DNA of 64,000 nucleotides from Pseudomonas huaxiensis (GTDB lineage: Bacteria; Pseudomonadota; Gammaproteobacteria; Pseudomonadales; Pseudomonadaceae). Position 1 is the first letter of the stretch, and each line of letters begins with the position of its first letter. Both the position numbers and the translations under genes were made by a program. The stretch covers positions 1-64,000 of the forward strand of contig NZ_QKVL01000022.1 in assembly GCF_003231275.1 (NCBI RefSeq), written 5' to 3'. Below, in pieces: positions 52,867 to 61,195 of the stretch. A model generated the notes under the pieces. That model saw nothing but the letters and a program-made list of their open reading frames with translations. It did no database searches and had not been told where the DNA came from.

Positions 52867-52908
52867 GGCAGTACCGGAGTGGTTGTTGTCGGTAACGCCA
52901 AAGTAGGG

Positions 52909-52926
52909 CTGTCATGTGACAGTCAC
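52909..52926 (+). promoter_or_regulatory. PHO-box-like site
   Basis: CTGTCAT-GTGA-CAGTCAC matches the PhoB repeat pattern CTGTCAT-N4-CTGTCAT at 12 of 14 positions. CAATAT at 52937-52942 begins 10 bases further on, the spacing expected of a PhoB-dependent -10. CTGTCA-TG-TGACAG within it is also a perfect palindrome. It lies between the divergent phnD and LysR genes. Confidence 0.5.
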
Positions 52927-52977
52927 CCCATCAATTCAATATGGGTTTTACCGCCAAACCATTCAAAGGATCTATGG

Positions 52978-53859
52978 ATGTCCACCGCCCGCCTGCGCAC
53001 CTTCCTTGCCGTCGCCCGCCATGCCAGCTTCAGCGCCGGGGCCAGAGCCCTCGGGCTAAGCCAGCCGACCGCCACCAACCAGATCCAGGGGCTGGAGCGG
53101 GAATTCAACGTCGAGCTGTTCCATCGCCGCGGCCGGCGTATCGAGGTGACGGCGGTAGGCCGTGCCTTGCTGCCCATCGCCCAGCAGATGTCGATGCTCG
53201 AATCCGAGGCGTTCAACCTGCTGCGCGACTCCGGCAAGCTCAATCGGGGTCAGTTGAAGATCGGCGCGGTGGGGCCGTTCCATGTGATCGAAATGGTCGA
53301 CCGTTATCGGCAGGAATACCCACAGATCGACGTGTCGATCCGGGTCGGCAACTCGGCGTCGGTGCTGGCAGACCTGGAAAATTACGTGACCGATATCGGT
53401 GTGCTGGCGGGGTTGCAGGATGATCCGGCCTTCGTCGTCGAGCGCTACGCGCGGCATTCGGTGATTCTGTTCGTCCATATTGATCACCCCTTGGCGCGGC
53501 ACGACGAAGTGCCTTTGCAGGCTCTGCAGGGACAGCCGCTATTGCGGCGCGAGCAGGGCTCCACGACGCGGCTTGCATTGGAGCGGGCACTGGATGCCGC
53601 TGAGGTGACACCGCGAATCGCCATGGAGATCGGCAGCCGTGAGGCACTGCGCGAGGCGGTTATTCGCGGGATCGGGGTCGGGGCAGTCTCGGAGGCGGAG
53701 TACATCGCCGACCCGCAGTTGAAAGCGATCAGGATTATCGGCGATCCGGTGTATACCGAGACATTTCTGTATTACCTGGCGGAGCGGCGCAGTAGCCAGG
53801 TTATTGCTTCGTTTCAGCAGTGTTTGAAGTCTGCGGGGGGCAGGAGAGGCGCGGGCTAG
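52978..53859 (+). CDS. LysR-family regulator of the phosphonate operon
   Basis: 293 aa. HTH at about residues 1-60 (MSTARLRTFLAVARHASFSA, SQPTATNQIQGLEREFN, ELFHRRGRR) and effector domain from about 90 (LKIGAVGPFHVIEM). I start it at ATG 52978 after AAAGGATC; the very long open frame upstream is the antisense of phnCD. It diverges from phnD, an arrangement known for LysR activators of 2-aminoethylphosphonate genes, so it probably senses a phosphonate or pathway aldehyde. Confidence 0.92.
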   Translation: MSTARLRTFLAVARHASFSAGARALGLSQPTATNQIQGLEREFNVELFHRRGRRIEVTAVGRALLPIAQQMSMLESEAFNLLRDSGKLNRGQLKIGAVGPFHVIEMVDRYRQEYPQIDVSIRVGNSASVLADLENYVTDIGVLAGLQDDPAFVVERYARHSVILFVHIDHPLARHDEVPLQALQGQPLLRREQGSTTRLALERALDAAEVTPRIAMEIGSREALREAVIRGIGVGAVSEAEYIADPQLKAIRIIGDPVYTETFLYYLAERRSSQVIASFQQCLKSAGGRRGAG

Positions 53860-53884
53860 CACAGCCTCTCTGCGGGGTAGACGC

Positions 53885-54295
53885 TCAATTCCCTCGGTAG
53901 GTAGAGAAACCGTACGGGCTGAGCAGTAATGGGATGTGGTAGTGCGCAAGGGTACCGTCTACCTCGAAAATGACCGGTACCTCTGGAAAGAAACTTGCGA
54001 CGTTGTGAGCCTTGAACCACTCACCGGTTTTGAAGGTGACACGGTAGGTGCCTTTCTCCAGGGCCTGACCCTCGGGATAGAGCCCGGGAATACGACCTTG
54101 CTCGTTGGTCGCTGCGCGGTTGAGCATGTTCCAGTTCTTGCCGTCCTGTTTTTCCAGCGTGACATTTACCCCCGGAGACGGCAAACCATCCTGCAAGTTG
54201 AGTACATGCACGCTGAGCGGATTTCCTGCCGCTAATGCCAGTGTCGATACGACACTCAATACAAGGCCCGCGAAGAGAGTTTTCAATAAAGTCAT
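53885..54295 (-). CDS. hiuH: Periplasmic 5-hydroxyisourate hydrolase (transthyretin-like)
   Basis: 136 aa including a signal peptide (cleavage near LALAA-GN, residue 23). The mature part starts LSVHVLNLQDGLPSPGV, contains GTYRVTFKTGEWF and ends HYHIPLLLSPYGFSTYRGN. The C-terminal YRGN is close to the diagnostic YRGS. The enzyme hydrolyses the uric-acid product 5-hydroxyisourate, but no other purine gene is near. The company of an HprRS-like system recalls E. coli, where hiuH lies beside hprRS. It follows the GlcG-like gene by 10 bp, so the two form an operon. Confidence 0.92.
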   Translation of the reverse strand: MTLLKTLFAGLVLSVVSTLALAAGNPLSVHVLNLQDGLPSPGVNVTLEKQDGKNWNMLNRAATNEQGRIPGLYPEGQALEKGTYRVTFKTGEWFKAHNVASFFPEVPVIFEVDGTLAHYHIPLLLSPYGFSTYRGN

Positions 54296-54305
54296 GATGA
54301 AGTCC

Positions 54306-54809
54306 TTAGTTTTTAACGGCAGGTAAAACTTTGTTGATGGCGTTTATTGCGCAACCTTCATCGATTGCTGCCCCACCGGCACCGGCCACTCCGATAGCGC
54401 CAATGACTTGCCCCTCAAACAACAACGGCACGCCGCCGCCCAGCAGCAATAGCTCATCCAGGGTGTTGAGGTTTTCAGCATCTGGTGTATTGCGAGCACG
54501 CTCTGCCAATAACCGTGTTGGCGTCTTGGTCGACAGGGCGGTATAGGCCTTGCGTTGGGCGGCTAATGTGTTGTGCGGGCCAACGTTGTCGTCGCGCTGC
54601 AGGGCTACCAGATTTCCACCACGGTCGACAATTGCAGCAACACCCGTGCGGCCATCGGCATGGCACGCGGCCAGTGCGGCATCTAGCAAATCATTGGCCA
54701 TTGCCAGTGATACGTCGTTGCGCTGCACAACTTGATTCGGGGCTGCGACAGCGAGCGTAGAGCTCATGGCGAGTGATATCAGCAATGAGCTCGATAGGTT
54801 TGTACGCAT
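54306..54809 (-). CDS. GlcG/HbpS-like haem-binding domain protein, exported
   Basis: 167 aa. Signal peptide cleaved near residue 22 (TLAVA-AP). The rest is a single PF03928-type domain: LAACHADGRTGVAAIVDRGGNLVALQRDD, AQRKAYTALSTKTPT, LGGGVPLLFEGQVIGAIGVAGAGGAAIDE. Relatives bind haem or act in redox sensing (HbpS) or are of unknown role (GlcG). The start is ATG 54809 after AAGGAAAAAG. First gene of the two-gene operon with hiuH, divergent from the two-component system at 54956. Confidence 0.87.
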   Translation of the reverse strand: MRTNLSSSLLISLAMSSTLAVAAPNQVVQRNDVSLAMANDLLDAALAACHADGRTGVAAIVDRGGNLVALQRDDNVGPHNTLAAQRKAYTALSTKTPTRLLAERARNTPDAENLNTLDELLLLGGGVPLLFEGQVIGAIGVAGAGGAAIDEGCAINAINKVLPAVKN

Positions 54810-54887
54810 GCTTTTTCCTTTGTTTTGTCTGGCTGACTCATAGCCACACATGATGAGCAGTGCGTTCCGTCAGAATGATTGCCCAAT

Positions 54888-54905
54888 GATTACCAAGATG
54901 TAATG
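54888..54905. promoter_or_regulatory. HprR-type box GATTAC-CAAGAT-GTAATG
   Basis: It matches the E. coli HprR site as I remember it (CATTAC-N6-GTAATG) at 11 of 12 arm positions. It lies in the 146-bp gap between the GlcG-like gene and the response-regulator gene, so it could control both directions. Confidence 0.6.
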
Positions 54906-54955
54906 TGCCAACACGGGCGGGCGCGTTAGCCTATGGTCCGGTCCCGGAGAAAAAG

Positions 54956-55627
54956 ATGCGTATCCTGATTGTTGAAGATGAAGCGAAAACAGCTGATTAC
55001 CTGCATAAAGCCCTGACTGAATCGGGCTATATGGTCGAAGTCGCCCTGGATGGCGTGGAGGGCCAGTATCTGGCGCAGGAAAGCGAGTTCGACTTGATCA
55101 TTCTGGACGTCATGCTGCCGGGCCTGGACGGTTGGCAATTGCTTCAGATCATTCGGCGCAAGTGGCAAACCCCGGTGCTTTTTCTCACCGCCAGAGACTC
55201 TGTGGAGGATCGGGTCAAAGGGCTTGAGTCAGGGGCCGATGATTACCTGGTCAAACCATTTTCCTATGCCGAATTGCTGGCACGCGTCCGTACGCTGCTA
55301 CGCAGGGGGCCGCCCCGTGAGGTCGAGCAGTTCCTGGTTGCAGACTTGAGCCTGGATCTGTTGCGCCGCAAGGTTACGCGCAGTGGTGAGCGCCTGACCT
55401 TGACCAACAAGGAGTTTGCTCTGTTGCACCTGCTCGTCAGTCGTGAAGGGGAGGTGCTATCGCGCTCGTTGATTGCTTCGCAGATCTGGCAGATGAACTT
55501 TGATAGCGATACCAATGTGGTCGATGTCGCCATCCGGCGTCTACGGGCCAAGGTTGACGATCCTTACCCGCTCAAGTTGATCCACACAGTGCGTGGCATC
55601 GGCTACATGCTTGAGGTGCAATCCTGA
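54956..55627 (+). CDS. OmpR-family response regulator (HprR/CusR/IrlR-like)
   Basis: 223 aa. The receiver domain has acidic residues in VEDEA and phospho-acceptor Asp51 in LIILDVMLPGLDGW; the C-terminal winged helix (about 125-220) has LTNKEFALLHLL and IRRLRAKVDDPYPLKLIHTVRGIGY. The group includes metal (CusR, CopR) and peroxide/HOCl (HprR) regulators. I start it at ATG 54956, after CCGGAGAAAA. Neighbourhood with hiuH favours the HprR type. It is followed directly by its kinase. Confidence 0.9.
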   Translation: MRILIVEDEAKTADYLHKALTESGYMVEVALDGVEGQYLAQESEFDLIILDVMLPGLDGWQLLQIIRRKWQTPVLFLTARDSVEDRVKGLESGADDYLVKPFSYAELLARVRTLLRRGPPREVEQFLVADLSLDLLRRKVTRSGERLTLTNKEFALLHLLVSREGEVLSRSLIASQIWQMNFDSDTNVVDVAIRRLRAKVDDPYPLKLIHTVRGIGYMLEVQS

Positions 55628-57012
55628 AACTGTTTCCACGTTCCCTGAGTTTGCGCCTGGCGGCCATGTTCGCGTTGGTCAGTGCGCTGCTGCTGGGCGC
55701 CATCGGCTTTTATCTTTATCAGTCGTTACAGCGAGAAATCGCGTGGCGCGATGACCAGGCTCTGCTCGGGCGCCTGGAGCGCATGCAAGCGTTGATCAAC
55801 GACAGTGTCAGCGTCGAGCAACTAAGAGATCGGCCCAAACTCTATGAAAATATGCTGGGCAATCGCGACAACCTGCTGTGGATTGTCGATGACACTGGCC
55901 AGGTGTTGATCCAGATAAACCCGGTAAACATGAGCTTGCCCAGGTTACCTGCCGCAGCCCAGGCCCAGCTCGGTGACGGCCATGCTGCGCAGGGCGTGCG
56001 ACTTGCCTGGAAGGATGTCATGCAGGGGCATCGCGGCTTGACCCTGATTGCGGGCAAGTTGTCAGGTGAGCGTGAGCAGATGTTGGCGGCTTACCGACTC
56101 AAACTTTGGCTCGCCATGTCAGTCGGCGCACTTTTGGCGTTTGTGCTCGGCTGGTGGGTCAGTCGACGAGGCTTACAGCCTGTACGCGTGCTGGCGCAGC
56201 GTGCGGCGGGCATTGATGTGCAGCATCTGCATCTGCGACTGGACGAGTTCAACGAACTGAGTGAGCTACAAACGCTCAGTCGTTCACTCAATCAAATGCT
56301 TGCACGCCTTGAAGAGGGGTTCGCCCAGCTCTCGCGATTCTCGGAAGATCTCGCCCATGAGATGCGTACGCCACTCAGCAACCTGATGGGGCATACCCAA
56401 CAAACCTTGAGGCACAGCCGCTCCATTGAGGACTACCAGAACCTGCTGGTTTCCAACCAGGAAGAATATGAGCGCCTGGCGCGGATGATCGACAGCATGC
56501 TGTTTCTCGCGCGGACCGAGCAGTCGCAGGCATCAGTAAATGAAGAACTTATCGACCTGCACGATCTAGCCGAGCAACTGTGTGAGTACTTCGAAGGCGT
56601 GGCGCAAGAACGTGATGTCACGCTGATCAATCACGCCCATGGTCAGTTACGGGCTGATCCGGCGTTGATACGTCGAGCATTGGCTAACCTGCTCGCCAAC
56701 GCACTGCGTTATGGGGCTCCCGCTGAGGCAGTGACTATCAGCAGCGTAGTGAGGGAGGGCAGGGTTTTGGTCACGGTGCACAACCTGGGTCAGCCGATTT
56801 CAGCAGAGCATCTGCCTAGATTGTTTGAGCGCTTTTATAGGTGTGATCCTTCACGCAATCAGCCGGACGATTCTGGCGGTTTGGGGTTGGCAATCGTGCG
56901 TTCGATCATGCAGTTGCATGGCGGCAGGGTGACTGTAGATAGCGGTCAGTCAGGGACGAGCTTTTGCTTGGAGTTTTCTGTGCGGAATGCTTTAGCCGTT
57001 CAGTTGCGGTAA
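55624..57012 (+). CDS. Sensor histidine kinase (HprS/CusS/IrlS-like), CTG start
   Basis: 462 aa. TM1 at about residues 10-30, a periplasmic sensor domain to about 165, TM2 at about 165-185, HAMP, then the HisKA box with His245 in FSEDLAHEMRTPLSNL, and a HATPase_c domain (NLLANALRYG, GGLGLAIVRSIM). There is no ATG or GTG before residue 15. The usual family beginning MKLFPRSLSLRLAAM is recovered if CTG at 55624 starts translation: GAGGTG lies five bases upstream and CTGA overlaps the regulator stop. The TTG at 55651 is an alternative but has no ribosome-binding site. Confidence 0.88.
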   Translation: MKLFPRSLSLRLAAMFALVSALLLGAIGFYLYQSLQREIAWRDDQALLGRLERMQALINDSVSVEQLRDRPKLYENMLGNRDNLLWIVDDTGQVLIQINPVNMSLPRLPAAAQAQLGDGHAAQGVRLAWKDVMQGHRGLTLIAGKLSGEREQMLAAYRLKLWLAMSVGALLAFVLGWWVSRRGLQPVRVLAQRAAGIDVQHLHLRLDEFNELSELQTLSRSLNQMLARLEEGFAQLSRFSEDLAHEMRTPLSNLMGHTQQTLRHSRSIEDYQNLLVSNQEEYERLARMIDSMLFLARTEQSQASVNEELIDLHDLAEQLCEYFEGVAQERDVTLINHAHGQLRADPALIRRALANLLANALRYGAPAEAVTISSVVREGRVLVTVHNLGQPISAEHLPRLFERFYRCDPSRNQPDDSGGLGLAIVRSIMQLHGGRVTVDSGQSGTSFCLEFSVRNALAVQLR

Positions 57013-57031
57013 TACCAATCTAAAGGCATCA

Positions 57032-57056
57032 TTTGCTAATAATTCCCATTAGCAAA
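57032..57056 (+). promoter_or_regulatory. Fur-box-like inverted repeat
   Basis: TTTGCTAAT-N7-ATTAGCAAA, perfect 9-bp arms. The inner 19 bases (57035-57053) match the classical Fur consensus at about 13 positions. It sits right before the sigma-factor gene (ATG 57064), as in iron-starvation sigma operons. Confidence 0.65.
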
Positions 57057-57063
57057 ATATTCC

Positions 57064-57588
57064 ATGTCCTCCGTCCCTCTCGATAATCAGCGTCTCGCCC
57101 TACGTAACCGCGTCCTGCAGCAGATGTTCGGCGATCACCATGACTGGCTGCTGCAGCGCCTGCGCGCACGCCTGGGCTGCAGTCATGACGCTGCCGACAT
57201 GGCTTCCGAGACTTTCGCCCAGGTGGTGAAGTTGCCCGACCCGCAGGCCATACACGAACCGCGAGCCCTGCTGACCACCATCGCCAAGCGCCTGGTGTTC
57301 GCCACCTGGCGGCGACGCGATCTGGAGCGTGCCTACCTGGAGGCGCTGGCTCAGCAAGTTCCGGGTTACGAACCGTCGGCGGAAGAGCAGGTGCAGGCCC
57401 TGGAAACCCTGAGCAGCCTCGACCGCCTGCTCGATGGCCTGTCGCCGCTGGGACGCAGTGCTTTCCTGTACAGCCAGCTGGAAAACCTCACTTACGCCGA
57501 AATCGGCTCACGCCTGGGTATTTCCGCGCCACGCGTGCATCAGTACGTGGCCAAGGCCTTTGCCCTGTGCTACCTGGCGCTGGAGTGA
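57064..57588 (+). CDS. FecI-like ECF (iron-starvation) sigma factor
   Basis: 174 aa. Sigma region 2 (about residues 10-80: FGDHHDWLLQRLRARLG, DAADMASETFAQVVKL) and region 4 (about 115-170: LDGLSPLGRSAFLYSQLENLTYAEIGSRLGIS) are clear. It is encoded 2 bp before a FecR-type gene, followed by a TonB receptor with a signalling domain: a complete cell-surface signalling triad. ATG 57064 has no obvious ribosome-binding site. Expected to be Fur-repressed and to transcribe the receptor gene. Confidence 0.93.
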   Translation: MSSVPLDNQRLALRNRVLQQMFGDHHDWLLQRLRARLGCSHDAADMASETFAQVVKLPDPQAIHEPRALLTTIAKRLVFATWRRRDLERAYLEALAQQVPGYEPSAEEQVQALETLSSLDRLLDGLSPLGRSAFLYSQLENLTYAEIGSRLGISAPRVHQYVAKAFALCYLALE

Positions 57589-57590
57589 GC

Positions 57591-58529
57591 ATGCCGCAGA
57601 CACGACTGCCAACGGCGGTGGCTGAAGCGATCGAATGGCTGGCGCTTCACCGCTCAGGAAGCATGAGCGACGCTGATCGCCAGCGTTTTCAGCACTGGTT
57701 GAGCCTCAGTCCTGAGCACCCGCAGGCCTGGCAGCGCCTCGAGCAACGCCTTGGCCAGGTCTTCGCCGATATCCCGCCGGTGGCCCGTCAGGTGCTCAGC
57801 ACCGAGGCCGGTAGCCGTCGGCGGTTGTTGCGCGGAGCGCTGGCGGTCGCCGGCATTGGCGCCGGTGGCTGGTGGTTGCAGCGCCTGGGCCTGCTGCCCT
57901 TTGCGAGGAGCGACCTGCACACTGGCTTCGCCGAGCGCAGGGCATTCACCCTGGAGGACGGCAGCCGTGTCGTGCTCAACGCCCAGAGCCGCGTGGACCT
58001 GGCCTTCGCCGGCCGGTCGCGCACGCTCATCCTGCGTGAAGGGGCACTGAGCATTCAGGTGGCCGCTGACCCGCAACGGCCGCTGATCGTTGTCACTGCC
58101 TTTGGCGAGGTGCGCGCCCTGGGCACACGCTTTACCGTCACCCTGCATGAGCGGTCTGCCAGCATCTGGGTGCAGGAGTCACGGGTGCAAGCGCAAGCAC
58201 CCAACGGTGCCCGCCTGGAGTTGGCCAGCGGTGAGGGCGCAGTGCTGTCCGGCAGCGGGATCCATGCGCTGGATCCCAACCGTGCTGGCGAGGGCCGTTG
58301 GGAAGACGGTTATCTGGAAGTTCACGATCAGCCCCTGGGCGCTGTGATCGATGCCCTGAGGCCCTATCGACGTGGCGTACTGCGTATCAGCCCCGACGCT
58401 GCCGCGTTGCGGGTCTCGGGAGTATTTGCGCTGGACGACAGCACGCAGGTCCTGCGTACGCTGCAGGAAACCTTGCCGGTTCGCGTCGACCAGCGTTTCG
58501 CCTGGTGGACCCAGGTGAGCCGGCGCTGA
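57591..58529 (+). CDS. FecR-like anti-sigma/signal transducer
   Basis: 312 aa. Cytoplasmic N-terminal domain (EAIEWLALHRSG, QRFQHWLSLSPEHPQAW, about residues 1-75), then SRRRLLRGALAVAGIGAGG, one TM segment preceded by a basic, Tat-like Arg run, and a periplasmic FecR domain (about 110-210: FTLEDGSRVVLNAQSRVDL) plus a C-terminal STN-like part. It relays occupancy of the receptor to the sigma factor. ATG 57591; the shorter spacing supports coupling with the sigma gene. Confidence 0.92.
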   Translation: MPQTRLPTAVAEAIEWLALHRSGSMSDADRQRFQHWLSLSPEHPQAWQRLEQRLGQVFADIPPVARQVLSTEAGSRRRLLRGALAVAGIGAGGWWLQRLGLLPFARSDLHTGFAERRAFTLEDGSRVVLNAQSRVDLAFAGRSRTLILREGALSIQVAADPQRPLIVVTAFGEVRALGTRFTVTLHERSASIWVQESRVQAQAPNGARLELASGEGAVLSGSGIHALDPNRAGEGRWEDGYLEVHDQPLGAVIDALRPYRRGVLRISPDAAALRVSGVFALDDSTQVLRTLQETLPVRVDQRFAWWTQVSRR

Positions 58530-58608
58530 AATTTTTTCATCGTCCCCTTAATAACGGAGCCCCTCGCGTCACATAGGTGGCATCGACTACCTATCGGGAC
58601 CGCTGCCC

Positions 58609-61008
58609 ATGTACCGGACATACCGTTTCAGCCTCACGCCACTGGCCCTTGCCCTGACCTTGAGCGCACTGCACGCGCCTGTCGTTGCGGCGAGCGAGCC
58701 CGACGCTCAACAGCAGACGCTTGGTTTCGACCTGCCGGCCGGTGCGCTGGATGCCACCCTGACCGCCATCGCCCGGCAAAGCGGGCGCAGCATTTCTTAT
58801 GACGCGTCGCTGACCAGGGGCCTGACAGCGCCCGCGCTGCGTGGCCGGTTCAGCACCGAGCAGGCGCTGAGTCAGGCGCTGCAAGGCACCTCGCTGCAAC
58901 TGGCCGTCACACCCGGCGGAGCCCTGAGTATCGGGCCGCGTGCGGACGCTGTGTTGCACCTCTCCGACACCAACGTGTCCGGGCTGGCGTTCGAGCAGGA
59001 TGCCTGGGGCCCGGCTTACAGCAAGGTCGCCCGGCGTAGCGCAACGATGAGCAAGACCGATACGCCGCTGCTGGAGATACCCCAGTCAGTGTCGGTCATC
59101 ACCCGCGAGGAGATGGTGTCGCGCCAGCACGACAGCCTGGCCGACGTGCTTGGTTACACCGCCGGCGTGGTCACGCAGCCCAACGGCTACAGCCGGGTGG
59201 CCGATGACTACCGATTGCGTGGTTTCGACATCGGCCCACGCACCGGAAGCGTGCTGCGCGATGGCATGAAGATGCAGAGCACTCAGTTCGAAGGAGGGCA
59301 GGAGCCCTATGGTCTGGAGCGCGTCGAGGTGCTCAAGGGCGCGTCCTCGGTACTCTACGGACAACTGGCACCGGGTGGCTTGATCAACACCACCAGCAAG
59401 CGGCCGACCCTGGCCCCGCTGCACGAGCTCAACCTGGAATACGGAAATCATCAGCGCCGGCAGATTTCCACCGATCACAGCGGCGCGCTGGATGACCAGG
59501 GGCGCTTCAGCTACCGCCTGACCGCCCTGGTTCGCGACAGTGGCACGCAATACGACGAGATCGATGACGACAAGCAATACATCGCGCCGGCCCTGACCTG
59601 GCAAATGGACGACGAAACCCGCCTGACGCTGCTGGCCAGCCACCAGCGCACCCAGACCACGCTGACCCCACCGATCCGCTATGACCTGACCACTTTCAGC
59701 AAGACGCCAGGCTACAAGGTGCCGTATGACCTGTTCCCCGGCGAGCCGGAGTTCGACGACTACGACGGCACCCTGGAAACCTTCGGTTACCTGCTGGAAA
59801 GCCGCCTGAGCGATCAGTTGCAAGTGCGCCATGCTCTCCGTTACTTCGAGTCGCGCAGCGACTACGGCTACATCACCCTCAACAGCAGCCGCGTCACCGG
59901 GCCGAACCTGAAGAACCTGACCCGCAGCTACAATGCCCGCGAGGACGTTTCCACCGGCTGGACCAGCGACAGCAACCTGACCCTCGACCTCGCGCATGGT
60001 AACTGGCGCCACACCCTGCTCGGCGGCATCGACTACTACCGCAAGACCTACGACAGCCATCGGCACAGTGGCAGCGCGCCGACCCTTGACCTGGCCAATC
60101 CGGTCCATGGCAACCTGCCGAAGGTGAATACCGCCGTCGACAGCGGGTCGGACCTGCACAGCACGCAGATGGGGATCTACCTGCAAGAGCAGGCCACGTT
60201 CGACGAGCGCTGGGTGGTGGTGTTGGGAGTGCGTCAGGACTGGGCCGAAAACAACACCCGCAACTACCGCGACGGCTCGCGCAGCACCGTCACCGACCGC
60301 AAGACCACCGGCCGGGTGGGGCTGGTGTACCTCACCGAGAACGACTGGGCGCCCTATGTCAGCTACAGCCAGTCGTTTCTGCCGTCTGCAGGCACCGACA
60401 GCAATGGCGACACCTTCAAGCCTACCGAAGGCGAACAGTACGAGCTCGGTGTGCGCTACCAGCCTGCCGATCGCGAACTGCTGATCAGCGCTGCGGTGTA
60501 CCAGCTGACCCAGCGCAATGTGTTGACCTCGATCGCCGGCTCCGACTTCGACGAGCAGACCGGCAAGGAACGCAGTACTGGTGTCGAACTGGAAGCCAAG
60601 GCACAGCTGACGACCAACCTGGCGATGAACGCCACCTACGCCTACACCGATGCGCACATCCTGTCCGACAACGACAAGACGCTCGAAGGGTCGCGGATCG
60701 AAGGTACGCCGTATCACAGTGCCGCCTTGTGGCTGGACTACGGGTTGGGCTTGCTGGGATTGCCCGACGTCACTGTTGGCGCCGGTGCCCGATACAACGG
60801 CACTACCCACACCGTTCCCAGCGTGAGCGATCGGAAGATCCCGGCCTATACCCTGTTCGATGCCCGCGTCACCTACCGGGTGAATGACCAATGGCAGGTG
60901 AGCGCTCGCGCCCAGAACCTGGCCAATGAGCGCTATCTGTATTGCGCAAACTCGTGCCGCTATGGCGATGAGCGCAGTGTGGTAGGAGCGGTCAGTTACA
61001 ACTGGTAG
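58609..61008 (+). CDS. TonB-dependent siderophore receptor with STN signalling domain
   Basis: 799 aa outer-membrane transducer. Signal peptide to about residue 28; STN domain at about 40-105 (FDLPAGALDATLTAIARQSG, LQGTSLQLAVTPGGALSI); TonB box region and plug (EIPQSVSVITREEMVSRQ, RGFDIGPRTG, LKGASSVLYGQLAPGGLINTTSK); barrel ending in Trp (VGAVSYNW). The STN domain and the adjacent sigma/anti-sigma genes show regulation by its ligand. FpvA/FoxA/FhuA-like; probably takes up a ferric siderophore made by others, as no siderophore synthesis gene is nearby. Confidence 0.94.
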   Translation: MYRTYRFSLTPLALALTLSALHAPVVAASEPDAQQQTLGFDLPAGALDATLTAIARQSGRSISYDASLTRGLTAPALRGRFSTEQALSQALQGTSLQLAVTPGGALSIGPRADAVLHLSDTNVSGLAFEQDAWGPAYSKVARRSATMSKTDTPLLEIPQSVSVITREEMVSRQHDSLADVLGYTAGVVTQPNGYSRVADDYRLRGFDIGPRTGSVLRDGMKMQSTQFEGGQEPYGLERVEVLKGASSVLYGQLAPGGLINTTSKRPTLAPLHELNLEYGNHQRRQISTDHSGALDDQGRFSYRLTALVRDSGTQYDEIDDDKQYIAPALTWQMDDETRLTLLASHQRTQTTLTPPIRYDLTTFSKTPGYKVPYDLFPGEPEFDDYDGTLETFGYLLESRLSDQLQVRHALRYFESRSDYGYITLNSSRVTGPNLKNLTRSYNAREDVSTGWTSDSNLTLDLAHGNWRHTLLGGIDYYRKTYDSHRHSGSAPTLDLANPVHGNLPKVNTAVDSGSDLHSTQMGIYLQEQATFDERWVVVLGVRQDWAENNTRNYRDGSRSTVTDRKTTGRVGLVYLTENDWAPYVSYSQSFLPSAGTDSNGDTFKPTEGEQYELGVRYQPADRELLISAAVYQLTQRNVLTSIAGSDFDEQTGKERSTGVELEAKAQLTTNLAMNATYAYTDAHILSDNDKTLEGSRIEGTPYHSAALWLDYGLGLLGLPDVTVGAGARYNGTTHTVPSVSDRKIPAYTLFDARVTYRVNDQWQVSARAQNLANERYLYCANSCRYGDERSVVGAVSYNW

Positions 61009-61070
61009 CGGTGTTGCCGGTCGTCTGTGGCAGTTACCTGGCCTCCACGCAAAGGCACCCCGCATCGTTC

Positions 61071-61097
61071 TAAAGTGCGCACCATCGCGGTCGATAA
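61071..61097 (+). promoter_or_regulatory. Sigma-28 (FliA) promoter
   Basis: TAAAGTGC-N11-GTCGATAA. The consensus is TAAAGTTT-N11-GCCGATAA, so spacing is exact with three mismatches. It lies about 100 bp before the chemoreceptor start, as expected for chemotaxis genes. Confidence 0.75.
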
Positions 61098-61195
61098 ATC
61101 AGGGTACGCATGGGCTCTATCTCCTCATAACAACACATGCGACGTTCAGTATTGCGTTTTCCTTGCCAAAACTATAAATACCCGCAGGTGAAGTC

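Noticed and set aside
51733..52977. 415-residue upstream extension of the phosphonate LysR frame
   Set aside because: Lies antisense to phnC and phnD; the LysR HTH begins at ATG 52978.
59086..61065. 659-aa open frame on the minus strand
   Set aside because: Antisense of the siderophore receptor gene, which has clear signal peptide, STN, plug and barrel features.
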